Of a stretch of 64,000 bases of DNA, positions 51,307 to 59,574 are shown piece after piece; position 1 is the stretch's first letter; each line of letters begins with the position of its first letter. The DNA is taken from positions 1 through 64,000 of the forward strand of contig NZ_JASBRQ010000088.1 of the NCBI RefSeq assembly GCF_030149425.1, written 5' to 3'. Origin of the DNA: Maricaulis sp. (GTDB taxonomy: Bacteria > Pseudomonadota > Alphaproteobacteria > Caulobacterales > Maricaulaceae). The translations under genes were made by a program, and so were the position numbers. The notes below the pieces were generated by a model, which was not told the DNA's origin, ran no database searches, and worked only from the letters and a program-made list of their open reading frames with translations.

Positions 51307-52437
51307 CTAGACCGTGACAATATCCACGGGTTTTTCCTGGCAGGCCGGGTCGAAGCTCGCCGGTGCGGCCGGCTTGGGCAGGTCGAGCATGGCCTGTACA
51401 GAGGCGCGGGCCCCCTCGATCACATCAGCGTCGACATGCACTTCATGCTGCTCGAAGCGCAGGGCGTCATAGATGTTTTCCAGCGTGATCTTCTTCATGT
51501 GCGGGCACAGATTGCAGGGCCGGATAAACTCGATCTCAGGCACTTCCACGGCGACATTATCGCTCATCGAACACTCGGTCAGGAGCACCGCTTTCTTGGC
51601 GCCGCTCTTGCGTGCCCAGTCCGCCATGGCGGCGGTCGAACCGGCGAAGTCGGCCGCCTGTACGACTTCCAGCGGGCTTTCCGGGTGAGTGATGATCACC
51701 ACGCCGGGATGAGCGTCCCGCAGGTCCTGCACGTCCTCGGTGGTGAATTGCTCGTGGACTTCGCAGCTGCCGGCCCAAGTGAGGATTTTGACATCGGTCT
51801 GGGCGGCGACATTCTTGGCCAGATACTGGTCCGGCAGGAGGATGACGGTATCGCTGTTGAGACTTTCCACGACCTGAACCGCATTGGAGCTGGTGCAGCA
51901 CATGTCGCATTCGGCTTTCACATCCGCCGAAGTGTTCACATAGGTGACAACCGGCACGCCGGGATAGGCCTGTTTGATGCGGCGGACATCCTCACCGGTG
52001 ATCGAGCTGGCCAGCGAACAGCCGGCTTCCATATCGGGGATGAGCACGGTTTTTTCCGGGGCCAGGACCTTGGCGGTTTCGGCCATGAAGTGAACCCCGG
52101 CCTGGACGATGACATCGGCATCGCTTTCCGCTGCCATGCGCGCCAGGGCGAGGCTGTCGCCCATCAAATCACCGACACAGTGGAAGATATCCGCGGTCAT
52201 GTAGTTGTGGGCGAGGATAACGGCGTTTTTCTCCGCCTTCAGCGTGTTGATGGCGTGGATAAGGGCGGCCTTCTGCGGCCATTCCATCGGTGTCACGACG
52301 TGTTTGACGCGCTCATAGAGATGGTCCGTTGCCGCCTTGACCTCATCGGTATACGGCAGGAGATAGGGGTTCGAGGCCTCGCTGGCGTTCGCATCGGTGC
52401 TGGCCTGGCTGCCGTCCCAATTCAAGCGGTCCATCAT
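51307..52437 (-). CDS. nadA: Quinolinate synthase
   Basis: AVILAHNYMTADIFHCVGDLMGDSLALARMAAESDADVIVQAGVHFMAETAKVLAPEKTVLIPDMEAGCSLA. Confidence 0.95.
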   Translation of the reverse strand: MMDRLNWDGSQASTDANASEASNPYLLPYTDEVKAATDHLYERVKHVVTPMEWPQKAALIHAINTLKAEKNAVILAHNYMTADIFHCVGDLMGDSLALARMAAESDADVIVQAGVHFMAETAKVLAPEKTVLIPDMEAGCSLASSITGEDVRRIKQAYPGVPVVTYVNTSADVKAECDMCCTSSNAVQVVESLNSDTVILLPDQYLAKNVAAQTDVKILTWAGSCEVHEQFTTEDVQDLRDAHPGVVIITHPESPLEVVQAADFAGSTAAMADWARKSGAKKAVLLTECSMSDNVAVEVPEIEFIRPCNLCPHMKKITLENIYDALRFEQHEVHVDADVIEGARASVQAMLDLPKPAAPASFDPACQEKPVDIVTV

Positions 52438-52475
52438 GTTACTCCCCGTCTCGGCATCATGATTTTGACGCCTTT

Positions 52476-52492
52476 ATGCTCTAAATGAGCAT
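52476..52492. promoter_or_regulatory. Putative NadQ operator 1
   Basis: ATGCTC-TAAAT-GAGCAT upstream of nadA. Confidence 0.65.
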
Positions 52493-52533
52493 TTGTTAGA
52501 TCCGATAAACGGCGACTTTTTGAAAGCCGCCTT

Positions 52534-52550
52534 ATGCTCGAACTGAGCCT
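52534..52550. promoter_or_regulatory. Putative NadQ operator 2
   Basis: ATGCTC-GAACT-GAGCCT upstream of nadA. Confidence 0.6.
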
Positions 52551-52567
52551 AATGATGGAACCGATAT

Positions 52568-52584
52568 ATGCTCAGTTTGAGCAA
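52568..52584. promoter_or_regulatory. Putative NadQ operator 3
   Basis: ATGCTC-AGTTT-GAGCAA upstream of nadA. Confidence 0.6.
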
Positions 52585-52642
52585 AGCGCAAGCGACCAGC
52601 TGGTAAAACCAGGTTCCTCGTCGATGTGACCGAAGTCGGGTC

Positions 52643-52852
52643 TTACTGGGAGATGCCGACGATCAGTGTGGCCAGCATCACCGCGGCAAAGGCTGCGCGC
52701 TTGGGCGGTGTCGTCGAGGCGGGGAGATAGACCAGAGCCATGCTCGTCGCCGCGGCAATCAGTGCTGCCAGCCACCAGGCACCTGTGATCGCCGACATCA
52801 AAGCGATGCCGTAGGCGATGGCGATAGCAGCACAGGTCATGATGGTACGCAC
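52643..52852 (-). CDS. Small two-TM hypothetical membrane protein
   Basis: 69 aa, MRTIMTCAAIAIAYGIALMSAITGAWWLAALIAAATSMALVYL... Confidence 0.45.
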   Translation of the reverse strand: MRTIMTCAAIAIAYGIALMSAITGAWWLAALIAAATSMALVYLPASTTPPKRAAFAAVMLATLIVGISQ

Positions 52853-52926
52853 AACAAGCCCCCCAGCTCACTCGTTACCTTACCGTTTAGAGTGGTTCGC
52901 GTCCAGAATATCCGTCACAGGTTGAG

Positions 52927-53898
52927 TCAGCTGTCTTTCAGCCGCGGGGTGGCCAGGCCCAGTGAGGGCAGGCCCGCGAGCGCCTCACGGCGATAGCGGA
53001 AGAGCTCTGCCGGGCGGCCGCCGGTCTGGCTTTCGAACTTGCCTGTCCCGTCCACGAAACCGGCACGATCGAGGGCGCGACGGAAATTCTGCTTGTGCAG
53101 GCGATGGCCGATGATGGCTTCGACGACATGCTGCAGGTGGGACAGGGTGAAGAGGTCTTCCATCAGCTCGAAGACCACCGGGCGGTATTTCACCTTGCCG
53201 CGCAGGCGCGACAGGGCGGTGGCCAGAATCCGGCGATGATCGGAAGCCATGACCCGGCCGAGCCCGGCGCAACCCGGATCGCGTTCGGCCTGGCCGTCGC
53301 GGGCCGCCTCGGCAATCAGGCCAGCCTCGTAGAGCAGCTCAAACCGGTCCAGAACGCGTTCCTCATTCCAGCTTGATCCGCCCAATCCGAAGGTCTGCTT
53401 CAGGCGGTCATGGCGCGCAGCCCGGCGTCCGGGTACCGCGGCCTCATCCGCCCAGGCGGACAGGCGGGGCAGGATTTCACTGTCGATCACAGCCGGCTTG
53501 CCCTGGCGCCAGTCTTCCCAGGGGAAGAAGCTGTACCAGTCCTGCCAGATGCCGCCGCCATCCGGCGGGGTTTCCGTGTCCGGGGTCAGAGCGAGATAGC
53601 CGACCGAGATGATGCGTGCATCGTCGGCGTCGCCCATGGCGGCGATCGGGGCCTCGCGGCCGCGGTCGCCGAAGGTGTAGAGCTGTTCGACATAGCCGAG
53701 TTGGAAGCGGGCCTGTTCGGCGACCCAGCGGCGCAGGCCGATCTCGAAAGTGCGATGCTCGTCCGGATCGAACGGGCCGAAGGGGAGGGCGACCTCACCG
53801 TCCTGCTGGGCCACGACCAGCACTTGCGGCCGGTCCGCATCGACGGACAGGATCACCGCGTTGAGACCAACGATAAGGCTGTTGTCGAGCGCTGCCAT
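52927..53898 (-). CDS. NUDIX-like/winged-helix transcriptional regulator, NadQ (COG4111)-like
   Basis: NUDIX-like N-terminus (VILSVDADRPQVLVVAQ...LPFGPFDPDEHRTFEIGLRRWVAEQ) plus C-terminal wHTH-like region; located near the nadABC operon. Confidence 0.7.
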   Translation of the reverse strand: MAALDNSLIVGLNAVILSVDADRPQVLVVAQQDGEVALPFGPFDPDEHRTFEIGLRRWVAEQARFQLGYVEQLYTFGDRGREAPIAAMGDADDARIISVGYLALTPDTETPPDGGGIWQDWYSFFPWEDWRQGKPAVIDSEILPRLSAWADEAAVPGRRAARHDRLKQTFGLGGSSWNEERVLDRFELLYEAGLIAEAARDGQAERDPGCAGLGRVMASDHRRILATALSRLRGKVKYRPVVFELMEDLFTLSHLQHVVEAIIGHRLHKQNFRRALDRAGFVDGTGKFESQTGGRPAELFRYRREALAGLPSLGLATPRLKDS

Positions 53899-53907
53899 GG
53901 CCCCGTC

Positions 53908-54525
53908 TTACCCTTTGGCCTCGACCTCGGCCAGCACGGTTTCAAATCGCTCGAGGAAGAGCAGCTGGGCCTGCTTCACCGGCAGCGGGCGGATGGCGAT
54001 CTCCAGGCCAGCCGGCGGGCGGCCGAAGAAGTTGATCGATTCCTCATGCGTGAAACCAGCTATCTGGGTCGCCTCGAAATAGGCACAGATCATGTCGGCC
54101 CGCTTGATCTTGCGCTTGTTTTCCTTCGACAACTTGGCCGGCAGACCGAAGCGCAGGTGCACCGCCGCCTCGAGGCGGTCCTCGAAGGAGCGGTAATCCA
54201 CGCCGAGCGCGGCCTTGAACGGGCTGATCATGTCGCCAATGACGTATTCCGGCGCATCATGCAGCAGAGCCGCCAGGCGGAGTTTGGCGTCGAGCCCCGG
54301 ATAAAGCGCGTCGAGGATGTTCAACACTACAACAGAGTGCTCGGCGACGGAAAAGGCATGATCGCCCTTGGTCTGCCCGTTCCAGCGCGCCACACGGGCG
54401 AGGCCGTGCGCGATATCCTCGATCTCGACATCGAAGGGAGAGGGATCGAGCAGATCGAGACGCCGGCCGGAAATCATGCGCTGCCAGGCGCGTGGGGCAT
54501 TCGATTTCGCGGCGTCTTTGGACAT
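53908..54525 (-). CDS. HD domain hydrolase (5'-nucleotidase YfbR-like)
   Basis: HAFSVAEHSVVVLNILDALYPGLDAKLRLAALLHDAPEYVIGDMISPFK. Confidence 0.85.
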   Translation of the reverse strand: MSKDAAKSNAPRAWQRMISGRRLDLLDPSPFDVEIEDIAHGLARVARWNGQTKGDHAFSVAEHSVVVLNILDALYPGLDAKLRLAALLHDAPEYVIGDMISPFKAALGVDYRSFEDRLEAAVHLRFGLPAKLSKENKRKIKRADMICAYFEATQIAGFTHEESINFFGRPPAGLEIAIRPLPVKQAQLLFLERFETVLAEVEAKG

Positions 54526-54675
54526 GCGGGGCGTTTCCTCATCAAGCGGGCGCCGGGGTGTAGCAGAAGCGCTTTGATCTTGCCAACAGGCCTGCGCGTG
54601 TTTGACGCGCCGGAAGTGCTGGACGCGGCCGCCCGGTCGGGTTGATATGGGCACAAACAAATGAGGGAGATATCC

Positions 54676-55050
54676 ATGTCCTTGACCCGTATCGTCATGC
54701 GCCTCGGCCGAAATCCGGATGCCGGTTATCCAGAGGGCGATGATAATCACGGCTATGTCGTTGTCGCCCCCCTGGACAAGGACGGCCATCTCGATGTCGA
54801 GCTATGGCGGGCCGAGCGCGCCAAATGCACCGTCGACCGCTTCTCTCCTGACGAGGCTGAAAAAGCCGATGGCTGGCTGACCCATCGCGGGAGCCACTGG
54901 TTCTTCCACTATGACGAGGAGCATGAAGGCCCGGACGAGCCGGTCTTCCGCCTCGGCGAGCATGTCATGCGTGTCGGCGAGTATCTCACCATCCACGAAG
55001 CTGACGGCGATGATCTGACTTACAAGATCACCGAGGCTCAGCCGGTTTAG
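54676..55050 (+). CDS. Conserved hypothetical protein
   Basis: Intact ORF MSLTRIVMRLGRNPDAGYPEGDDNHGYVVVAPLDKDGHLD... Confidence 0.65.
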   Translation: MSLTRIVMRLGRNPDAGYPEGDDNHGYVVVAPLDKDGHLDVELWRAERAKCTVDRFSPDEAEKADGWLTHRGSHWFFHYDEEHEGPDEPVFRLGEHVMRVGEYLTIHEADGDDLTYKITEAQPV

Positions 55051-55066
55051 GGGGCTTGTAGGCTGG

Positions 55067-55183
55067 CCGCTCCCCCTCTCCCACGGGAGAGGGATTAAGC
55101 GAGAGGGTGGAAACGCCAACGCCTGCGATTCCCCCCTCATCCGCCCTCCGGGCACCTTCTCCCTCAAGGGAGAAGGAGAGCGG
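55067..55183. repeat. Intergenic palindromic repeat element 1
   Basis: Bounded by ccgctc/gagcgg; contains CCCTCTCCC-AC-GGGAGAGGG (55074-55093) and CCTTCTCCCT-CA-AGGGAGAAGG (55155-55176). Confidence 0.7.
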
Positions 55184-55221
55184 TGACACGTGCCGCTTTC
55201 CGCTGCGCTCTTCCCAATATT

Positions 55222-55356
55222 GTCATCCCTGACGGATGCCCCGCGCACGCGGGGCGCAGATCAGGGACCTCGAGGCTCGCGGCGCGGTCCCGGATCTCCG
55301 CCCGGATGCCCCGCTTCCGCGAGGGCAGGCAAGTCCGGGTCTAGGTCAGCGACAAC
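55222..55356. repeat. Dispersed intergenic repeat copy B (135 bp)
   Basis: Ungapped match to 25682-25816; right terminus degenerate. Confidence 0.8.
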
Positions 55357-55368
55357 ACGCTGACATAC

Positions 55369-55539
55369 CCTCCTCGCCCTTGATGGGCGAGGTCCCGCGC
55401 AGCGGGGGAGTGGGTGACGCGGCGAAGCCGCTACTGCGAACCAACTCGAACTTTGCAGGTTTTATGTGCGCCTTCGGCGCGCACCCACTCCGTCTTGCGA
55501 CTGCGCCGCAATCCACCTCGCCCATCAAGGGCGAGGAGG
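55369..55539. repeat. Long foldback element (171 bp) with perfect 25-bp terminal inverted repeats
   Basis: cctcctcgcccttgatgggcgaggt (55369-55393) / acctcgcccatcaagggcgaggagg (55515-55539); inner ggagtgggtg (55407-55416)/cacccactcc (55482-55491). Confidence 0.85.
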
Positions 55540-55589
55540 CGTCTGTCTATGCTTGCTTACCGCTTATTGGGAAGCCGGCTTGGCTCACG

Positions 55590-56594
55590 CTATTCCTCAG
55601 CCACCAGCGCGATCAGTGACCGGTCCGGGCTCACGGCCAGACGGGTGACGCCGGTATGGCCGGCGCCGGCGAGGTCGAAGATGGCCTGCCAGGTGCCCTC
55701 ATCATTGCGCCAGACGATCTGGCCGTCATTGGTCGACAGGAAATCGACCGTGTCATCAGGCGCGCCGATGGACACGAAGTCCTGGCTGGTGCCGGGCAGG
55801 TCGAACAGGACTTCGGCCGTGCCGCTGGCAAAATCGAGCGTGTGCACCGTGTGGGCGCCGGTTTCAGCATCACCGACGGAGAAATAGGCCGCTTGGCCGC
55901 GCGGCGTGCGATACAGGGTCCGGCCCGGATTTTCCGCAATCTGGGTCACGGTTTCCGGCGTGGTGGTCCGGTCGATCAGCTGCAGGGTGAAGGGCCCTAC
56001 ACTGCCCGGCTCACCGAGATAGAAGACGGCGACATGGTTCATGTCCCCGGAGAAGACATAATAACCGACCGGGGCCAGCTCATGCGCCAGCTCGCGTTCG
56101 GAATTGTCGAACCGGGCCAGGGCCGCATTGCCGGCATAGCCGCCTTCAGGCTGCAGCAGATAGCTCAGACGCATGCCATTGGGGGCGATGCGCGGCGAGT
56201 ATTCGCTTTCCACCGGGGTGCGGGTCACGGGCTGGGAATTGCCGGAAGCGATATCGAGGCGCCAGATATCGGTCTCACCGCTTTCATTATCCCCGGCCGT
56301 GTAGAGCAGGGCGGTGCCGTCCGGGGTGAAGAAGGGCTGATTGTCATAGCCCGGCCGGTCGACCTGGGTGACGCGCTCGCCCAGCGACGGGACACCGTCT
56401 TCCCACTCCAGCGCGTAGATGAAGATGTCATTGCCCGGCATGGCCGGAGCCGCGTCCTCAGCGGCCTCTTCCGGCGCGGGTTGGGCGTCTTCTACGACGG
56501 CTTCCGGCGTCTCTGCCGGGGTTTCCTCGACCGGTTCCTGTGCGGAGCAGGCGGTCAGGGTGAGAAGGGCAATGCCGAAAGCCGGATATTTCAT
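55590..56594 (-). CDS. Lipoprotein with TolB/PD40-like beta-propeller repeats
   Basis: Lipobox LLTLTACSAQ; repeats such as PGYDNQPFFTPDGTALLYTA, VESEYSPRIAPNGMRLSYL. Confidence 0.75.
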   Translation of the reverse strand: MKYPAFGIALLTLTACSAQEPVEETPAETPEAVVEDAQPAPEEAAEDAAPAMPGNDIFIYALEWEDGVPSLGERVTQVDRPGYDNQPFFTPDGTALLYTAGDNESGETDIWRLDIASGNSQPVTRTPVESEYSPRIAPNGMRLSYLLQPEGGYAGNAALARFDNSERELAHELAPVGYYVFSGDMNHVAVFYLGEPGSVGPFTLQLIDRTTTPETVTQIAENPGRTLYRTPRGQAAYFSVGDAETGAHTVHTLDFASGTAEVLFDLPGTSQDFVSIGAPDDTVDFLSTNDGQIVWRNDEGTWQAIFDLAGAGHTGVTRLAVSPDRSLIALVAEE

Positions 56595-56605
56595 CGTATT
56601 TGTTC

Positions 56606-57721
56606 CTATCGTTTGCGCACAGCCGCCGCGCCGACACCATAACCGGCGCCGAAAGCGCACATCACGCCATGTTCGCCTGAAGCCATGTCATCGGAGTTCT
56701 GCTCGAAATTGATGACGACGGACGAGGAGGAGGTGTTGCCGTATTCGTGCAGGATGCCCGGGGCGTTTTCCTCGGTCCGGTCGCGGCCGAGGATGCGTTT
56801 GGCGATCATGTCGACCATGCGGATATTGGCCTGGTGCAGCCAGGTGCGGCGCACCTCGGACGGTTCCAGTCCGATATCATCCATCATTGAGCGGGCGACA
56901 GTCGGGGCGAAGCCGACCACGTCCTTGAAGACCTTGTGCCCGTCCTGGTCCAGGCCCGGCGCATAATCGGGATCCACCGTGCGCTCGGCGTCATTGATGA
57001 AGCCGAAATCGGAGCGCAGGGCGATGGAATACTTGTTCTGGCAATGCGTGCCGACCACGTCCCAGCCGCCGTCCTGGCCGTCATCGGCCTCGACGAGAAT
57101 GGCGCTTGCTGCGTCACCGAAAATGAAGTGCACATCACGGCGGGAATGCACATTGATACAGGTCATGATCTCCGGTGAGCAGACCAGCATGCGCTTGGCC
57201 TGGCCGGACTGGATCATGCCATTGGCGATGTGCAGGCCATAAAGGGCCGAGGCGCAGGCCATGGTCAGGTCAAAGGAAAACCCGCTCGACCCGATCAGGT
57301 CCTGGATTTCACAGGCCAGGCCCGGAAAGTTTCGCTGCTGGGCCGAGGACGCGACGATGACACCATCGACGTCAGAGCCGGAAATACCGGCCTTTTCCAG
57401 CGCGGGCGTGACCGCCTTCATGGCGAACTCGGCCTGGAAGGCGGTCTGCTCAAACGGGCGCGGCGCTATCTCCGGCGTCATCGTGTCGATGTTGAGAATG
57501 CCTGACTTCTCAACGACGTGACGACGTTCAATACCGGACGCGTTTTTGATGAACTCAACACTCGACAATGGCTGCTCGGCCATGTCGCCAGCGGCGATGG
57601 CGGCGGCATTGTCGGAATTGAAGCGCTCGGCCCAGGCATTATAGCTGGCGACGAGTTCTTCATTGGTAATAACGGCTTCCGGGATGTAATGCCCCGTCGA
57701 CCGGATAATGCTTTTGCGCAC
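56606..57721 (-). CDS. Beta-ketoacyl-ACP synthase III-like (KAS III)
   Basis: Cys (DLTMACASALYGLHIANG), His (RRTWLHQANIRMVDMIA), Asn (EYGNTSSSSVVI) triad context; C-term GYG-containing end. Confidence 0.85.
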   Translation of the reverse strand: MRKSIIRSTGHYIPEAVITNEELVASYNAWAERFNSDNAAAIAAGDMAEQPLSSVEFIKNASGIERRHVVEKSGILNIDTMTPEIAPRPFEQTAFQAEFAMKAVTPALEKAGISGSDVDGVIVASSAQQRNFPGLACEIQDLIGSSGFSFDLTMACASALYGLHIANGMIQSGQAKRMLVCSPEIMTCINVHSRRDVHFIFGDAASAILVEADDGQDGGWDVVGTHCQNKYSIALRSDFGFINDAERTVDPDYAPGLDQDGHKVFKDVVGFAPTVARSMMDDIGLEPSEVRRTWLHQANIRMVDMIAKRILGRDRTEENAPGILHEYGNTSSSSVVINFEQNSDDMASGEHGVMCAFGAGYGVGAAAVRKR

Positions 57722-57784
57722 GATTATTGGCCCGTTTCTTCCCTCGGCGATCAGCCTAGCCGATGATTTCGTCTAATCAATGCG

Positions 57785-57814
57785 GCGCTGCACCGTAAAA
57801 CAAACGTGCAGCGC
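57785..57814. promoter_or_regulatory. Inverted repeat GCGCTGCAC-N12-GTGCAGCGC upstream of KAS III gene
   Basis: Perfect 9-bp arms; the half-site GCGCTGCACC recurs at 57903-57912. Confidence 0.45.
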
Positions 57815-57924
57815 TTATGGCTGGGCCGGTTAATTCGCCCAAAACTTTTCGTATGAGCGTTATTCAGCGGAAAACTTCACCCACCCCCCTTGACCTCACG
57901 CTGCGCTGCACCAATTATTGTTGC

Positions 57925-58047
57925 GACGCAGCAATTCGAGTCTGTCTCGAGGCGCTGCAGCGAGTTTTAAAGCGTCGAAACCACTCCTCCCCGGTTGAAG
58001 ACGTATGACTGGCCCGGCTGCGCCAACCGCAGCCGGGCCTTTTTTTT
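57925..58047 (+). ncRNA. Candidate small RNA (or amtB leader/attenuator)
   Basis: TTGACC (57890) -17 nt- AATTAT (57913) promoter-like; hairpin-rich; CTCCTCCCC stretch; ends in strong terminator; no convincing ORF. Confidence 0.45.
58011..58047 (+). terminator. Strong Rho-independent terminator
   Basis: ggcccggctgcg-ccaac-cgcagccgggcc-tttttttt, perfect 12-bp stem. Confidence 0.9.
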
Positions 58048-58249
58048 GTCTGCAGCTCGGGCATGGGTCACCCGGTCAGTCGGTTTGTGACGCAGAATTT
58101 TGCGTCCGTGCTCGTTTACGAGGCAGGTTTGCACAATATTCGAGCGCCAGAGCCGCTTCCGCACAATATCCGCGCAATTGCATGGACAGGCGTCCGGCCC
58201 TGTTCCTAGCTCTGCTGCGACGCAACATGCCAGCAGTGATGTGGAGGGA

Positions 58250-59467
58250 ATGGTCGTGGATAGCGGAAACAATGCCTGGGTGCTGACATCGACGGCGCTT
58301 GTTCTGATGATGACCTTGCCGGGGCTGGCCCTGTTCTATGCCGGCATGGTGCGGCGCATGAACGTGCTCTCCACCCTGATGCAGAGTTTCGGCGCTGCCG
58401 CTGTGGTGACGGTTTTATGGGCGCTGGTGGGGTATTCGCTGGCCTTCTCTCATGGCGGACCGGTCAATGCCTTTGTCGGCGGTCTCAGCAATGCCGGGCT
58501 GGCCGGGATCGCGCCGGAGACCATGAATGGTGACCTGCCGGCCAATCTTTTCCTCATGTTCCAGCTCACCTTCGCCATTATCACTGTGGCGATCATTGCC
58601 GGTGCGGCGGTTGAGCGTATCCGGTTTTCGGCGTTCCTGATTTTCGCGGCTTTCTGGCTGGTCCTGGTCTATGCCCCGGTCTGCCACTGGGTGTGGGGCG
58701 GCGGTTTCCTGGGCGATGCCGGCAAGCTCGATTTTGCGGGTGGCGCGGTTGTTCACATCAATGCCGGTGTCGCCGGTCTGGTGCTGGCCAAGGTATTGGG
58801 TCCGCGGCGCGGCTGGCCGGGCGGGGCACTGATCCCGGACAATCTCGTCCTCACCCTGATCGGTGCGGGCATGCTCTGGGTGGGCTGGTTCGGTTTTAAT
58901 GGCGGCTCGGCCCTGGCGGCGGATGGTGCGGCGGCGCATGCCTTTGTCACCACCCAGATCGCTGCGGCCATGGCGGCGCTGACCTGGATGATCCTGGAAT
59001 GGAGCCTGCGCGGCAAGGCCAGCGCCCTGGGCGCGGCGTCAGGCGCCGTGGCCGGTCTGGTGGCGATTACACCGGCCGCCGGTTTCGTGCCGGCCTGGGC
59101 GGCCTTCATCATCGGCGCTGGCGGCGCGGCCGGCGCCTATTGGGGCGTGACCGGGCTGAAGCGCCTGCTCAAGATCGATGACAGCCTCGATGCCTTCGGC
59201 CTGCATGGCATTGGCGGCTTTGTTGGCGCGGTACTGACTGGCGTGTTTGCGGTTGAGGCGATTGGCGGCGCGCCGGGGGCCATTGAAGGCAATCTGCTGC
59301 AGGTCTGGACCCAGACCTGGGGCGCGCTTTCGGTTGCCCTCTATAGCGGCGCGGTGACTTTCATCATCCTGTTCGTGATGTCGAAATTCATGAGCCTGCG
59401 GGTCAGCGAAGAGGCTGAACGCAAGGGTCTCGATACCGAGCTGCACGGGGAATCGGTGGGGAGCTAG
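58250..59467 (+). CDS. amtB: Ammonium transporter
   Basis: TALVLMMTLPGLALFYAGMVRRMNVLSTLMQSF...GFNGGSALAADGAAAHAFVTTQIAAA...DAFGLHGIGGFVGAVLTGVFA. Confidence 0.95.
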   Translation: MVVDSGNNAWVLTSTALVLMMTLPGLALFYAGMVRRMNVLSTLMQSFGAAAVVTVLWALVGYSLAFSHGGPVNAFVGGLSNAGLAGIAPETMNGDLPANLFLMFQLTFAIITVAIIAGAAVERIRFSAFLIFAAFWLVLVYAPVCHWVWGGGFLGDAGKLDFAGGAVVHINAGVAGLVLAKVLGPRRGWPGGALIPDNLVLTLIGAGMLWVGWFGFNGGSALAADGAAAHAFVTTQIAAAMAALTWMILEWSLRGKASALGAASGAVAGLVAITPAAGFVPAWAAFIIGAGGAAGAYWGVTGLKRLLKIDDSLDAFGLHGIGGFVGAVLTGVFAVEAIGGAPGAIEGNLLQVWTQTWGALSVALYSGAVTFIILFVMSKFMSLRVSEEAERKGLDTELHGESVGS

Positions 59468-59531
59468 GGCGCTAGCTTTCTGCAACGCACAATTCCCCCG
59501 GATTTGTTCCGGGGCCCGGTAGAAACAAAAA

Positions 59532-59574
59532 CGTCGATGACTCGTGGCGCTGTCAGCTCCCAGAGTCATCGACG
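59532..59574 (-). terminator. Intrinsic terminator between convergent amtB and KAS III
   Basis: cgtcgatgactc-N19-gagtcatcgacg; U-tract (tttttgttt) on minus strand. Confidence 0.7.

Noticed and set aside
55236-55619. 127-aa ORF MPRARGAQIRDLEARGAVPDL...SSPLMGEVPRSGGVGD...
   Set aside because: Translation of the intergenic repeat elements; the SPLMGEV-type peptide comes from the foldback hairpin, not a gene.
57817-58008. 63-aa ORF MAGPVNSPKTFRMSVIQRKTS...
   Set aside because: No recognisable domain or clear RBS; the region is better explained as promoter plus sRNA. Kept as an alternative to test.
58048-58249. Sigma-54/NtrC promoter for amtB
   Set aside because: Looked for GG-N10-GC elements; the best candidate (gaggcaggtttgcac) has the wrong spacing.
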